From Novosphingobium terrae (lineage in GTDB: Bacteria; Pseudomonadota; Alphaproteobacteria; Sphingomonadales; Sphingomonadaceae), in the NCBI RefSeq assembly GCF_017163935.1, contig NZ_JABVZR010000001.1, positions 2,294,001-2,358,000 of the forward strand: a stretch of DNA of 64,000 bases, read 5' to 3'. Below, in pieces: positions 40,074 to 49,393 of this stretch (position 1 is the stretch's first letter; each line of letters begins with the position of its first letter). The position numbers and the translations under genes are program-made. Below the pieces are notes generated by a model. That model was not told the origin of the DNA, did not search any database, and saw only the letters and a list, made by a program, of their open reading frames with translations.

Positions 40074-40970
40074 TCACATCAACACGTTATCCACAGGGAT
40101 AAGCACAGGCGGCGGCTCCTCGCGCCCCAGCGCCGAGAGCATATCACGCTCGATCACGCGCACCATGGCGTCCAGCGGCAGATCGTTGACATCATGGCCA
40201 AAGGGGTCCTCCAACTGGTCGCCCAGCGCATCCAGCCCGAAGAAGGTATAAGCCACCAGCGCCGAGGGCAGCACCGCCCACCACCCCAGCGTGCCCGCCA
40301 GAGCAAAAGGCAGGCTGAGGCAAAAGATATAGGCCGTGCGATGCAGCAGCAGCGAATAGGCGAAAGGCACGGGAGTCGCGGCAATGCGCTCGCAGCCGGT
40401 CTGCACGCTGGTCAGCGCCGCCAGATGCTGCTCCAGCGCCGACCAGCGCATCGGATCAATCGCACCCTCAGCGAGCAGGCGCTGGCTGGTCACCCCCATG
40501 GCATGAACGACACCATTGGTGGGATTGGCCATGGCCATCCACGCGCCCTCACCCCACCATTGGCGGATGGCAGCGAACTCATCATCGCCGCGCAGCCTGG
40601 CGCGCAAACCAAAGGCGAAAGCACAGACACCCATCACAAAGCCGTCACGCTCAACCACAGGCAGGCTGGCCACCTGACGGGCAATGGTGCGCGCCTCGAT
40701 CACCAGAGCGCCCCACAGCTGACGCCCTTCCCACCAGCGGCCATAGCAAGCGTTGTTGCGGAAGCTCATAAAGATCGAGAGCGCCAGACCGATCAGCGTA
40801 AAAGGGAAAGCGCTGATCTGGCCGAAGATGCCGGGATGGTCGCGTGCGGCCACCACCGCCACCACGCTGGCCAGCACAATCAGCGCCATCCGCCCGCCAA
40901 TGCGCGGCAGGATCGTGCCTTTCCACGCAAAGAGAATGTCGAAAAGGCTCGGTTTCGAGCGCTGGATCAT
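40074..40970 (-). CDS. Bestrophin family (UPF0187) channel protein
   Basis: This encodes 298 residues from ATG 40970 (MIQRSKPSLFDILFAWKGTI). Bestrophin features are visible: the FMSFRNNACYGRWWEGRQLWGALVIEAR stretch that lines the pore, two pairs of hydrophobic helices, and YTFFGLDALGDQLEDPFGHDVNDLPLD, the acidic-Asp-rich signature near the C-terminus. Bacterial members form pentameric ion channels. Substrate selectivity cannot be told. Confidence 0.9.
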   Translation of the reverse strand: MIQRSKPSLFDILFAWKGTILPRIGGRMALIVLASVVAVVAARDHPGIFGQISAFPFTLIGLALSIFMSFRNNACYGRWWEGRQLWGALVIEARTIARQVASLPVVERDGFVMGVCAFAFGLRARLRGDDEFAAIRQWWGEGAWMAMANPTNGVVHAMGVTSQRLLAEGAIDPMRWSALEQHLAALTSVQTGCERIAATPVPFAYSLLLHRTAYIFCLSLPFALAGTLGWWAVLPSALVAYTFFGLDALGDQLEDPFGHDVNDLPLDAMVRVIERDMLSALGREEPPPVLIPVDNVLM

Positions 40971-41043
40971 AGGGCTGGGTCCTGAACTATGGCCAGCCCC
41001 GGATACACCCAAAGCCCGGCCAATCCAGCCCCTTGCCTGTTGC

Positions 41044-42543
41044 CTAGACCCAGGCGCCCAATTGCCATGGCACGAATTCATAATCGCCCACGCCCTGCGC
41101 CTCGCTCTTGGTCGGTCGGCCCGAGGCGACCTCCAGCAACTGCCGGAAGATGCGTTGGCCCAGTTCCTCGACGCTCATGCCCTCCAGAATGGGCGAGCAA
41201 TCGACATCGATATCCTCCGCCATCCGCCCGGCGAGCGCCGCGTTGGAGGCCAACTTAAGACAAGGCACGCATTGCGCCCCGAACACCGATCCGCGCCCGG
41301 TGGTAAAGGCCAGCAGATTGGCGCCAGAGGCAATCTGCCCCGTCGCCGAACAGGGATCATAGCCCGGCGAATCCATAAAGATCAGCCCGTTACGACTCCG
41401 CGGCTGGCCATAGAGCAAAACCTCGCTCAAAGGCGCAGAACCAGCCTTGGCTACAGCGCCCAAAGATTTCTCGAAGATGGTGGTCAGCCCGCCCGCCTTG
41501 TTGCCGGGCGAGGGATTGTTATCCAGACTGATGCCATGGCGACTGGCATGCGCCTCCCACCAACCGATGCGCTCTTCCAGCGCCGCCGCCACCGCAGGAT
41601 CGGCGGCACGCGCCAGCAGCAGATGCTCGGCCCCGTAGATTTCCGGCGTTTCGGAGAGGAAGGCCGTGCCGCCCGCTGCCACCAGCAGATCGCTCGCCGC
41701 GCCCAGCGCCGGATTGGCGGTGATGCCCGACCAGCCATCAGACCCGCCGCATTGCAGCCCCAGCACCAGATCGCTGGCGGGCCGCGTGCTGCGCCGCGCG
41801 GTGGAGATCTCCTCGATCAGCTCCTGCACCAGAGCGATGCCATGCTCGATCGCCGGTGCCGTGCCGCCCGCATCCTGAATGGTGTAGGTTTTCAGCATGG
41901 GCCCCGGCGCCAGACCGTGGCGTTCCAGCATTTCACCGATCTGCGCCACCTCGCAGCCAAGGCCGATGATCACCGCGCCCGCGAAATTGGGGTTGCGGGC
42001 ATAGCCGGTCAGCGTGCGCTCCAGCGTGTCGATGCCCTCCCCGCTTTTGGCCATGCCGCAGCCGCTGGCATGGGTGAGCGGCACCACCGCGTCGATGCCG
42101 GGGATCGCGGCATCCTCGAAACGCCGGGCGATGCGGCGCACCACCGTGGCGGCGCAATTGACGCTGCCCATCACCGCGATGCAGTTGCGCGTGCCAACCT
42201 GCCCGTTGGCGCGCAGATAGCCTTCGAAATGCGCATCCTCGGGCGCCGCCACCAGACGCCCTGCCATGCCTGCCGTCACCGCTGCTCCGGCATGGCGGCC
42301 CTCACCGACAGCCAGATTGTGACTGTGGACATGCTCGCCCGCGCGGATGGGCTGCGTGGCGATGCCAATGGGCTGACCATATTTGCGCACCACCTGCCCC
42401 ACCGCCACGTCATGCAGCGCCAGCTTGTGGCCGAAGGGCACGGCATCACGCGCGGTCACCCCCAACACATCCTCTCCCGGAGAGGCCGGATCGATCAGCA
42501 CCGCCACATCGTCGAGCGGGGAAAGGCGAAGGGCCCGGGTCAT
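41044..42543 (-). CDS. uxaA: Altronate dehydratase
   Basis: A 499-residue UxaA: an N-terminal SAF domain (DVAVLIDPASPGEDVLGVTARD, up to about residue 90) and a catalytic C-terminal domain (RANGQVGTRNCIAVMGSVNC, VPLTHASGCGM, ILGLQCGGSDGWSG). It removes water from D-altronate to give 2-keto-3-deoxygluconate in galacturonate breakdown. The start overlaps the reductase stop (ATGA), so the pair forms a two-gene operon. Confidence 0.92.
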   Translation of the reverse strand: MTRALRLSPLDDVAVLIDPASPGEDVLGVTARDAVPFGHKLALHDVAVGQVVRKYGQPIGIATQPIRAGEHVHSHNLAVGEGRHAGAAVTAGMAGRLVAAPEDAHFEGYLRANGQVGTRNCIAVMGSVNCAATVVRRIARRFEDAAIPGIDAVVPLTHASGCGMAKSGEGIDTLERTLTGYARNPNFAGAVIIGLGCEVAQIGEMLERHGLAPGPMLKTYTIQDAGGTAPAIEHGIALVQELIEEISTARRSTRPASDLVLGLQCGGSDGWSGITANPALGAASDLLVAAGGTAFLSETPEIYGAEHLLLARAADPAVAAALEERIGWWEAHASRHGISLDNNPSPGNKAGGLTTIFEKSLGAVAKAGSAPLSEVLLYGQPRSRNGLIFMDSPGYDPCSATGQIASGANLLAFTTGRGSVFGAQCVPCLKLASNAALAGRMAEDIDVDCSPILEGMSVEELGQRIFRQLLEVASGRPTKSEAQGVGDYEFVPWQLGAWV

Positions 42544-43658
42544 GCGGCAGTCTCCGAAACAGAATGGGCCAGCGCCTCCAGACGCGGCAAAACGAGATCG
42601 GGCACCTGAGCCCTCACCCAGTCGATAAAGCCTGTCACGCGCCGTTCGATCTTGGCGTGGTGATGGCTGTAGATATCCGCAAGCCGGTGATCGAGATAGG
42701 GGTTGGCAAAGCGATCCAGCGTCGTTTCGACATAGGCTTCTGCGTCGGCACCCAATCCGCGCATCGCGAACCCCGGCACAACCTCCTGCACATAGAGCGA
42801 GCGCAACGCTGGCAGCGTCACACCATCCTCCATCATCGCACGCACGGTTTGTGCCGGGGCAGCCCCAGCTTCATGCCATCGCTGCGCCAGCCACGTATGG
42901 CCCAGATTGAGGATATGCAGCTTGAGCCGTTCGAAAGGCTCCAGATCATCGGTCAACACCACCTGCGGATGGGTAAAAGGCATCGCGAGTCCCGGCTGGC
43001 GCTCCACCGCCCACAGCGCATAAGGCTCGGCCACCGCTCCCGCCGGTTCCAGCGGCGTGCTGACAATGCGATCGACCAGCGTGCTGATCCAGAGGCATGT
43101 TTCCAGCCAAGCGGCAAAACCCTGCCCCAGCCCCCAATCGCGGGCCAGATCCAGCACCACGCCGCGCAGCACATCGCCATTACGCGGCACCAGTTCGCAG
43201 GGCAGCAGCGTCAGAGGCGCGCCGCCTCGCTGCCAGCGGGCATGCAGCAAAGAGGTCAGCTTGGGTACAAATCCGCCCGGCACCTGTCCCGCTGCCGGAC
43301 GGGCGCGATCCTCTGGCAAAAAATGGTAACCGGTGTCACCCGTATTGCTGACAAGAACCTTCGCCTGCCCCGCAACCAGCTCCACAAGCACAGCCCAGTC
43401 CGCCACGGCGCTGATCCCGCCGATCACGCTGCGCACATGCACCGTCTGATCAACGCGCTTGCCCGCCTCGATCCCGCGAAGGATCACCGGGAAGCCCTCG
43501 GGATCGGCAAAAGCGCGCAGACGCTTGGCCCTTTCGGCATCACCCGTGGTCTGAACGATGGTGATGGGCGGCACATCCTGCCCCGCATCCCGCGCCTGAC
43601 TGGCAAAGAGATCGACATGGGCCTGAAGGAACCGGCTGGTTCCGAATTGAACGATCAC
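42540..43658 (-). CDS. uxaB: Tagaturonate reductase-like (mannitol dehydrogenase family)
   Basis: A 372-residue NAD-dependent polyol dehydrogenase. The N-terminus IVQFGTSRFLQAHVDLFAS is the UxaB/UxuB-type nucleotide-binding start, with VSNTGDTGYHF and LLPCELVPRNGDVLRGVVLD further on, and the C-domain motif KLHILNLGHTWLAQR. It would reduce tagaturonate to altronate, feeding UxaA encoded downstream. It is shorter than E. coli UxaB. Fructuronate reductase is the alternative. Confidence 0.82.
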   Translation of the reverse strand: MIVQFGTSRFLQAHVDLFASQARDAGQDVPPITIVQTTGDAERAKRLRAFADPEGFPVILRGIEAGKRVDQTVHVRSVIGGISAVADWAVLVELVAGQAKVLVSNTGDTGYHFLPEDRARPAAGQVPGGFVPKLTSLLHARWQRGGAPLTLLPCELVPRNGDVLRGVVLDLARDWGLGQGFAAWLETCLWISTLVDRIVSTPLEPAGAVAEPYALWAVERQPGLAMPFTHPQVVLTDDLEPFERLKLHILNLGHTWLAQRWHEAGAAPAQTVRAMMEDGVTLPALRSLYVQEVVPGFAMRGLGADAEAYVETTLDRFANPYLDHRLADIYSHHHAKIERRVTGFIDWVRAQVPDLVLPRLEALAHSVSETAA

Positions 43659-43820
43659 GCAAGACTCTCCCCGGCATCACGCCATGGTTTTGCAACCAGC
43701 CCTATGTGACACCGCTTGACCGTCTTGACCAGAGGCCGGGCGCACAACCCCGCCACCACCGCGAATTTACCGCCCACCAACACTGGACGCAGCCCCCCCA
43801 TGCGCCTAGAGCGCCCCCTT

Positions 43821-44636
43821 ATGCGTGTTCCTTTCGTCAAGATGCATGGGCTGGGCAATGATTTCGTCGTGCTGGACGCGCGCGAAGGCAATGTGCCGCC
43901 CATGACCGCCACTCTGGCCGCCGCTCTGGGTGACCGGCATCGCGGCATCGGCTGCGACCAGCTGGTGCTGCTCGAAGCGTCCGAGATCGCCGATCTCAAG
44001 ATGCGGATCTTCAACCAGGACGGCAGCGAGGTCGAGGCTTGCGGGAACGCCACCCGCGCCGTGGGCCTGCTTCACGGCAGCGCGGCAGCCATCGAGACGC
44101 TGGCGGGCGTGATCTATGCCGCGCCCACGCCCGATGGCATTTCGGTCGATATGGGCCGCCCCCGCTTCGAGTGGGACGCGATTCCCTTGGCCTATGCCAT
44201 GGACACGCTGACCATGCCGGTGGGCTGGGAAGAGCTGAACGCCCCCACCGCCGTCAATGTCGGCAATCCGCATGTGATCTTCTTCACGCCCGATACGCAT
44301 GAGGTGGAGTTGGATCGCCTCGGCCCGCTGATCGAGCATGATCCGCTCTTCCCCGAGCGCATCAACGTCAATGTCGCCACCGTCACGGCGCGCGATGCGA
44401 TCACCCTGCGCGTGTGGGAACGCGGCGCGGGCCTCACGCTGGCCTGCGGCACGGGCGCCTGCGCCACCGCCATCGGCGCCATGCGTCGCGGTCTGGTCGA
44501 CCGCCGCGTGACGGTCACATTGCCGGGCGGCCCGCTGGTGATCGAATGGCGTGGCGATGATGGCATCACCATGACCGGTCCTGCCACCGAAGCCTTCCGC
44601 GGCGCGTTCGAGCTGTCCGCGTTTTATCAGGGATGA
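43821..44636 (+). CDS. dapF: Diaminopimelate epimerase
   Basis: A 271-residue PLP-independent epimerase of the lysine and peptidoglycan pathway (LL- to meso-diaminopimelate). The two catalytic Cys are in VEACGNATRAVG and LACGTGACATA, and the N-terminal MHGLGNDFVVLDARE is intact. The start at ATG 43821 gives a standard length. It is the first gene of a tightly overlapping operon dapF-mtaB-ftsY-yciB. Confidence 0.96.
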   Translation: MRVPFVKMHGLGNDFVVLDAREGNVPPMTATLAAALGDRHRGIGCDQLVLLEASEIADLKMRIFNQDGSEVEACGNATRAVGLLHGSAAAIETLAGVIYAAPTPDGISVDMGRPRFEWDAIPLAYAMDTLTMPVGWEELNAPTAVNVGNPHVIFFTPDTHEVELDRLGPLIEHDPLFPERINVNVATVTARDAITLRVWERGAGLTLACGTGACATAIGAMRRGLVDRRVTVTLPGGPLVIEWRGDDGITMTGPATEAFRGAFELSAFYQG

Positions 44637-45799
44637 GCGTCGAGGTCGTCTCGCTGGGCTGCCGGATGAATCTGGCCGAGAGCGAGCATATGCGCGCGCT
44701 TCTCGCCGGCGAGCGCGACATGGTCGTCATCAACTCCTGCGCCGTCACCGCCGAGGCCTTGCGCCAGACACGCCAAGCCATCCGCAAAGCCCGCCGCGCC
44801 CGCCCCGATGCGCGGCTGATGGTGACCGGCTGCGCGGTGGAGGTGGAGCGCGATGCCATCGCTGCGTTGGATGTGGACGGCCTGATCGCCAATGCCGACA
44901 AGCTGGATGCGCGGGCATGGAACGTGCCGCCCGCGCCTGTTGTGCCAATGCCTTCAGGCCAGCATACCCGCGCCTTTGTGGCCGTGCAGAACGGCTGCGA
45001 CCATGCCTGCACCTTCTGCATCATCCCCGCCGGTCGCGGCCCGAGCCGTTCGCGCTCCATCGCCGATGTGGTGAATGAGGTGCGCGCCCATGCCGATGTA
45101 GGCGTGGGCGAGGTGGTGCTGACCGCCGTGGACCTTACCGGCTGGAACCGTGACGAGCAGCGCCTCGGCGATCTGGTCGCCGCGATCCTGCGCGATGTGC
45201 CTGCCCTGCCCCGCCTGCGCCTCTCCTCAATGGATGGCGTGGAGATCGATCCCCTGCTGCGCGAGATCATCGCCAGCGAACAGCGGGTGATGCCGCATCT
45301 GCATCTCTCCTTGCAGCATGGCGCCGATCTGATCCTCAAGCGCATGAAGCGCCGCCACCTGCGCGCCGATGCCGTCAACCTTGTGGCCGATTTGAAAGCC
45401 CGCCGCCCCGATATCGCCGTGGGCGCGGACCTGATCGCCGGCTTCCCCACCGAAGATGACGCCGCCCACGCCGACAATCTCTCGATCATCGATGAGCTTC
45501 AAATCGTCCACGGCCATATCTTCCCTTACAGCGCCCGCCACGGCACCCCTGCCGCGCGCATGCCGCAACTGCCGCGCCCGCTGATAAGCGCACGGGCCGC
45601 GCAACTGCGCGAAGCCGTCGCCACAAGCCGCGCCCGCTGGCTCGAAGGCCTGATCGGCCACCCCCAGACCGTGCTGGCCGAGCGCGACGGCACCGGCCAC
45701 GCCGAAAATTTCGCAAGGATCGCCCTGCCCGCCGGCTCCACGCCCGGGCAGATGCTGACCATCACCCCCACACGCATCACCGAAGGATTGCTCTCATGA
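44633..45799 (+). CDS. mtaB: tRNA methylthiotransferase MtaB-type
   Basis: A 388-residue radical SAM enzyme that adds a methylthio group to t6A37 of tRNA. The N-terminal UPF0004 domain has C10, C36 and C67 for one iron-sulfur cluster; the radical SAM motif is C122, C126 and C129 in NGCDHACTFCIIPAGRG, followed by a C-terminal TRAM-like tail. The MtaB subgroup is favoured over MiaB by the CRMN motif near the start. Both ends overlap neighbours by four bases. Confidence 0.92.
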   Translation: MSVEVVSLGCRMNLAESEHMRALLAGERDMVVINSCAVTAEALRQTRQAIRKARRARPDARLMVTGCAVEVERDAIAALDVDGLIANADKLDARAWNVPPAPVVPMPSGQHTRAFVAVQNGCDHACTFCIIPAGRGPSRSRSIADVVNEVRAHADVGVGEVVLTAVDLTGWNRDEQRLGDLVAAILRDVPALPRLRLSSMDGVEIDPLLREIIASEQRVMPHLHLSLQHGADLILKRMKRRHLRADAVNLVADLKARRPDIAVGADLIAGFPTEDDAAHADNLSIIDELQIVHGHIFPYSARHGTPAARMPQLPRPLISARAAQLREAVATSRARWLEGLIGHPQTVLAERDGTGHAENFARIALPAGSTPGQMLTITPTRITEGLLS

Positions 45800-46722
45800 G
45801 CGCCGAGAACTGGACCTCCCGCCTGATGGGCGGCCTCGCCAAGACTTCCGAACGTCTGGCGGGCAATCTCTCCGGCATCACCGGTGCCGCGCGCCTGACC
45901 GAAGACCAGCTCGATGAGCTGGAGGATGCGCTGATCCTCTCGGATCTTGGCCCGCGCGCCGCCGCCCGCATCCGTGGCGCCATGGCGCAGCGCCGTTTCG
46001 AGGGCTCGGCGGGCGAAAACGCCATCCGCGAGGCCGTCGCCGAGGAAATCGCCGCGATCCTGCGCCCCGTGGCCAAGCCGCTGGAGGTCACCGCCTTCCC
46101 GCGCCCGCATGTGGTGCTGGTGATCGGCGTCAACGGCAGCGGCAAGACCACCACCATCGCCAAGCTGGCTCACCTGTTTCAGGAAGAGGACTATGCGGTG
46201 ATGCTGGCGGCGGGCGACACCTTCCGCGCCGCCGCCATCGGCCAACTGGGCGTCTGGGCGGACCGCCTTGGTGTGCCCATCGTGAAGGGCCCCGAGGGCG
46301 GTGACCCTGCAGCCATCGTCTTCGATGCGGTGAAATCCGCCAGCGAGCGCGGCACCGATGCGCTGATCGTCGACACCGCAGGCCGCCTGCAGAACAAGCG
46401 CGAGCTGATGGACGAGCTGGCCAAGATCCACCGCGTGCTGGGCCGCCTCAACCCCGCCGCGCCGCATGATGTGGTGCTGGTGCTGGACGCCACCAATGGC
46501 CAGAATGCCCTCGCCCAGATCGAGACCTTCAAGGAGGTGGCGGGCGTCACCGGGCTGGTCATGACCAAGCTGGACGGCACTGCGCGCGGCGGCGTGCTGG
46601 TCGCGGCGGCCGAGCAATATGGCCTGCCCATCCATGCCATCGGCGTGGGCGAGCGGATCGACGATCTGCGCCCCTTCGATCCCGATCTGGTGGCCCGCGT
46701 GATCGCCGGGGTGCAGGCATGA
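45796..46722 (+). CDS. ftsY: Signal recognition particle receptor FtsY
   Basis: A 308-residue SRP GTPase docking ribosome-SRP complexes at the membrane. The N-helical bundle (LMGGLAKTSERLAGNLSGI) is followed by the G domain: VNGSGKTTTIAKLAH (P loop), DTFRAAAIGQL, VDTAGRLQNK and TKLDGTARGG. The acidic A domain of E. coli FtsY is missing, as usual in alphaproteobacteria. It lies between mtaB and yciB with ATGA overlaps. Confidence 0.96.
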   Translation: MSAENWTSRLMGGLAKTSERLAGNLSGITGAARLTEDQLDELEDALILSDLGPRAAARIRGAMAQRRFEGSAGENAIREAVAEEIAAILRPVAKPLEVTAFPRPHVVLVIGVNGSGKTTTIAKLAHLFQEEDYAVMLAAGDTFRAAAIGQLGVWADRLGVPIVKGPEGGDPAAIVFDAVKSASERGTDALIVDTAGRLQNKRELMDELAKIHRVLGRLNPAAPHDVVLVLDATNGQNALAQIETFKEVAGVTGLVMTKLDGTARGGVLVAAAEQYGLPIHAIGVGERIDDLRPFDPDLVARVIAGVQA

Positions 46723-47357
46723 CCGCGCCGGAACGCAAGAACCACTCGCCGCTGGTCAATCTGGCGATCGATTACGGCCCGGTCGCGGCGTTCTTTATCG
46801 CCTATCGCCTGTTCAAGCCTTCGGGCGCGGCGAGCCTGAGCGATGTGGCCGCCGTCACCAAAAGCACCGGTGTGTTTATGGCGGCCACGGTGCTGGCGCT
46901 GATCGCGTCGAAGTGGATTCGCGGCAAGGTGTCGCCCATGCTGTGGCTCTCCACCGTGCTGGTCTGCGGCTTTGGCGCGCTGACGATGATCAGTCAGGAT
47001 GAGGGCTGGATCAGGCACAAGCCGACCGCCGTCTATACGCTGTTCTCGGTAATGCTGCTGATCGGCTGGATCAAGGGCAAGCCGACGATGAAATATCTGC
47101 TGGAAAGCGCCTTTGACGGCCTTTCGGACGAGGGCTGGATGAAACTGTCGCGCAATTGGGGCTGGTTTTTCCTGTTCCTCGCCGCACTGAACGAGGTGTT
47201 TGCCTACAAAGGCTGGTTCACCTTCGACCAGTGGCTGCGTGCCAAGCTGATCGTCTTTATGCCGCTCTCATTCCTGTTCACCTTTGCGCATATGCCAATG
47301 CTGCTGCGCCACGGTCTGGGGCAGGAAAAACAGCCCGACAGCGAGAACGCTGAATAA
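46719..47357 (+). CDS. yciB: Septation protein A / YciB family membrane protein
   Basis: A 212-residue inner-membrane protein with five to six helices. Family marks are LVNLAIDYGPVAAFFIAYRLF, and in the second half NWGWFFLFLAALNEVFAY. YciB (IspZ) proteins affect envelope integrity and septation. It is the last gene of the dapF-mtaB-ftsY-yciB operon, closed by a strong terminator three bases after the stop. Confidence 0.9.
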   Translation: MTAPERKNHSPLVNLAIDYGPVAAFFIAYRLFKPSGAASLSDVAAVTKSTGVFMAATVLALIASKWIRGKVSPMLWLSTVLVCGFGALTMISQDEGWIRHKPTAVYTLFSVMLLIGWIKGKPTMKYLLESAFDGLSDEGWMKLSRNWGWFFLFLAALNEVFAYKGWFTFDQWLRAKLIVFMPLSFLFTFAHMPMLLRHGLGQEKQPDSENAE

Positions 47358-47360
47358 GAA

Positions 47361-47397
47361 AAAGCCCGGCTCCCTTCTGGAAGCCGGGCTTTTCTTT
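47361..47397 (+). terminator. Terminator after yciB
   Basis: AAGCCCGGCT and AGCCGGGCTT form a perfect 10-base stem around a CCCTTCTGGA loop and are followed by TTCTTTG; the A-rich left flank makes it work in both directions. Confidence 0.88.
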
Positions 47398-47469
47398 GAG
47401 GTCAGTTTTTATTGTCGCATCGCTATTGCGAAAAACCGGTTCCCACTTTTTCGCGCGATGCTCCGCACC

Positions 47470-48096
47470 TTAGCGCCAGCGGGCGCGTTCGGCCTCGATC
47501 TCGGCATCGGTGTAGGGATCGAGCCTGTCATCGAAGGTCGTCCAGCCCTGCCCCTGATAGAGGGCGCGGCGTTCGGCGATATCGACATAGGGCGTGTTGT
47601 CCAGCGCGGCCTGCGCCGTCAGAACCAGCTCATCCTCGACCTTGGCGCTGACCAGCGTGCCGCCGCGCCGCACGCCCTCGGCATAGACATCGGCCTCTGC
47701 GCGGCTCACGCCGGCATGGGTCAGCGCGCCGACAATGCCGCCTGCACCAGCCACCACCGCGCCACCGACCACCGCGCCGACCGCCGCCGAAGCAAGCCAG
47801 CCCGCCGCGATCACGGGGCCGAGGCCCGGAATGGCCAACAGGCCAAGGCCCGCCAGCACGCCGCCACCGGCACCGATCACACCGCCCAGCGCGGCGCCCA
47901 CACCGGCATCGCGCGCGGCTGCGTCGCCAGCGGTGCTGTCACGCGGTTCGCGCACATCGGCAGCGGCATGCGAGGTGCCCCGGCGGTTCGACACTAGGCT
48001 GATGTCGCCGTGGAGAACGCCAACGCGCTCCAGTTCGATAACGGCATGTTCGGCATCGGAGAAATTGTCGAACAGGCGAGTGACGATCTGACTCAT
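47470..48096 (-). CDS. Glycine-zipper stress-type membrane-associated protein
   Basis: A 208-residue protein (RBS AAGGAT). The N-terminus resembles the general-stress 17M fold (VTRLFDNFSDAEHAVIELERVGV), the centre is an Ala/Gly-rich glycine-zipper stretch (ALGGVIGAGGGVLAGLGLLA and on), and the C-terminus returns to an alpha/beta unit (SRAEADVYAEGVRRGGTLVSA). Such proteins are common and often stress-induced in alphaproteobacteria. Function unproven. Confidence 0.75.
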   Translation of the reverse strand: MSQIVTRLFDNFSDAEHAVIELERVGVLHGDISLVSNRRGTSHAAADVREPRDSTAGDAAARDAGVGAALGGVIGAGGGVLAGLGLLAIPGLGPVIAAGWLASAAVGAVVGGAVVAGAGGIVGALTHAGVSRAEADVYAEGVRRGGTLVSAKVEDELVLTAQAALDNTPYVDIAERRALYQGQGWTTFDDRLDPYTDAEIEAERARWR

Positions 48097-48131
48097 GGGT
48101 CTATCCTTTCCCGTTGAGATGAGGCGGACGC

Positions 48132-48461
48132 TTAGCGCGTGGCCACATTGCCCTTGTAATCCAGCGCCACCTTCACCGGCGTGCCGTGACGGGTCGCGCT
48201 GGCCTGCCACAGGCCGTCAGCATCCTTGTTGAGGTCGCTGACATTGGCATAGCCCGCCTTTTCCAGACGCGACTTGGCCTCGCTCTGGGTGAAGGAGTTC
48301 TTGCCCTTGGCGAGCGGCGCCTTGGTCATATGATCAGGCGATTTCATGGCGGGGTTGGGCGCGGCATTGTCATGCGCGACAGGCTGGGCGTGAGCGGCAG
48401 CAATACCGCAGACAGCAAGGCTCGCGGCGCAAACCGCGCCGATGGTCGATTTCAATGTCAT
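48132..48461 (-). CDS. Small exported protein, PepSY-like
   Basis: A 109-residue protein with a signal peptide (STIGAVCAASLAVCGIAAAHA-Q) and an excellent ribosome binding site (AAGGAGG). The mature domain, FTQSEAKSRLEKAGYANVSDLNKDADGLW then VKVALDYKGNV, has the PepSY-like helix-strand pattern. It lies 35 bases downstream of no same-strand operon partner other than the stress-type gene. A periplasmic role is inferred. Confidence 0.75.
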   Translation of the reverse strand: MTLKSTIGAVCAASLAVCGIAAAHAQPVAHDNAAPNPAMKSPDHMTKAPLAKGKNSFTQSEAKSRLEKAGYANVSDLNKDADGLWQASATRHGTPVKVALDYKGNVATR

Positions 48462-48563
48462 GAGTTCCACCTCCTTGATGGCAAGGTTTGGAACGCGGGC
48501 GGCCTGCGAATGTTCCGGACGATATTTTACACCGCCCGGAAACAATCATTCCCTATTTATCAG

Positions 48564-49385
48564 TTATTTGCCGCGCAATGCCGCGATGGGCAGCAAGATA
48601 GAATCGATGGCCTGAGCCACCCCATCCTCATCATTCGATGCGGTGACATGGTCCGCCGCCTCACGCACCTCCACCGGCCCCTGCCCCATGGCGATGGAGA
48701 GGCCCGCCTTGCGGAACATCGGCATGTCGTTGCGCTGGTCGCCGATCACCGCCACCTGCCCCGGATCGACCCCGAAAGCATGGGCCAGAGCCAGCACGCC
48801 ATCGCCCTTATTGGCCCGCGTGGCGGTGATATCGAGGTAGTAAAGCTGCGAGCGGCCCACTGTGGCGCGGGTCCCCACCGCGCGATCCACGATGGCTTCC
48901 AGATCGGCCAGCATGTCGTGATCGTCGGAGACGGCGACGATCTTGTCCACGCTGTCGGCATAGGAGTCCAGATTGGCGTCATAGATCGGCTCCTGATTGG
49001 CCGATTTACGCTCGCGGTCGTCGTAATGGGCGTCGGGGCGCTGGGCAATCCAGCGGCCCTGACTGAACAGCCATATGGTGACATTGGGCCGGTCGATCAG
49101 CGCCAGCACCTGACGCGCCACATCCCCCGGCACCAATTCCGAAGACAACACCGTGCCATCGGGCTGAACGATGGTGCCGCCATTGAAGGCGCCGATGGGG
49201 CGCGTCAGGCCGAGCGTTTCGGCGATCCACAGAATGCCGCTGGGCGGGCGGGCGCTGATCAGCGTGAAAGGCACGCCTGCCGCATCGAGCCGATGCACGG
49301 CCTCGATCACGGCGGGGCTGATGGTCTTGTCACTGCGGGTCAGAGTGCCGTCGATGTCCGAGATGAACAGGCGCAGGTCTTTCAT
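48564..49385 (-). CDS. HAD-superfamily hydrolase, Cof type
   Basis: A 273-residue phosphatase of the HAD IIB/Cof group, acting on small phosphorylated metabolites. Motif I is D10-x-D12-G-T (FISDIDGTLTRSD), motif II is TLISARPPSG, motif III includes Lys in the NKGDGVLAL stretch, and motif IV is VIGDQRNDMPMF. It is eight bases downstream of zwf, so it probably belongs to the pentose-phosphate operon and may act on a sugar phosphate. Confidence 0.88.
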   Translation of the reverse strand: MKDLRLFISDIDGTLTRSDKTISPAVIEAVHRLDAAGVPFTLISARPPSGILWIAETLGLTRPIGAFNGGTIVQPDGTVLSSELVPGDVARQVLALIDRPNVTIWLFSQGRWIAQRPDAHYDDRERKSANQEPIYDANLDSYADSVDKIVAVSDDHDMLADLEAIVDRAVGTRATVGRSQLYYLDITATRANKGDGVLALAHAFGVDPGQVAVIGDQRNDMPMFRKAGLSIAMGQGPVEVREAADHVTASNDEDGVAQAIDSILLPIAALRGK

Positions 49386-49393
49386 GGGGTGGC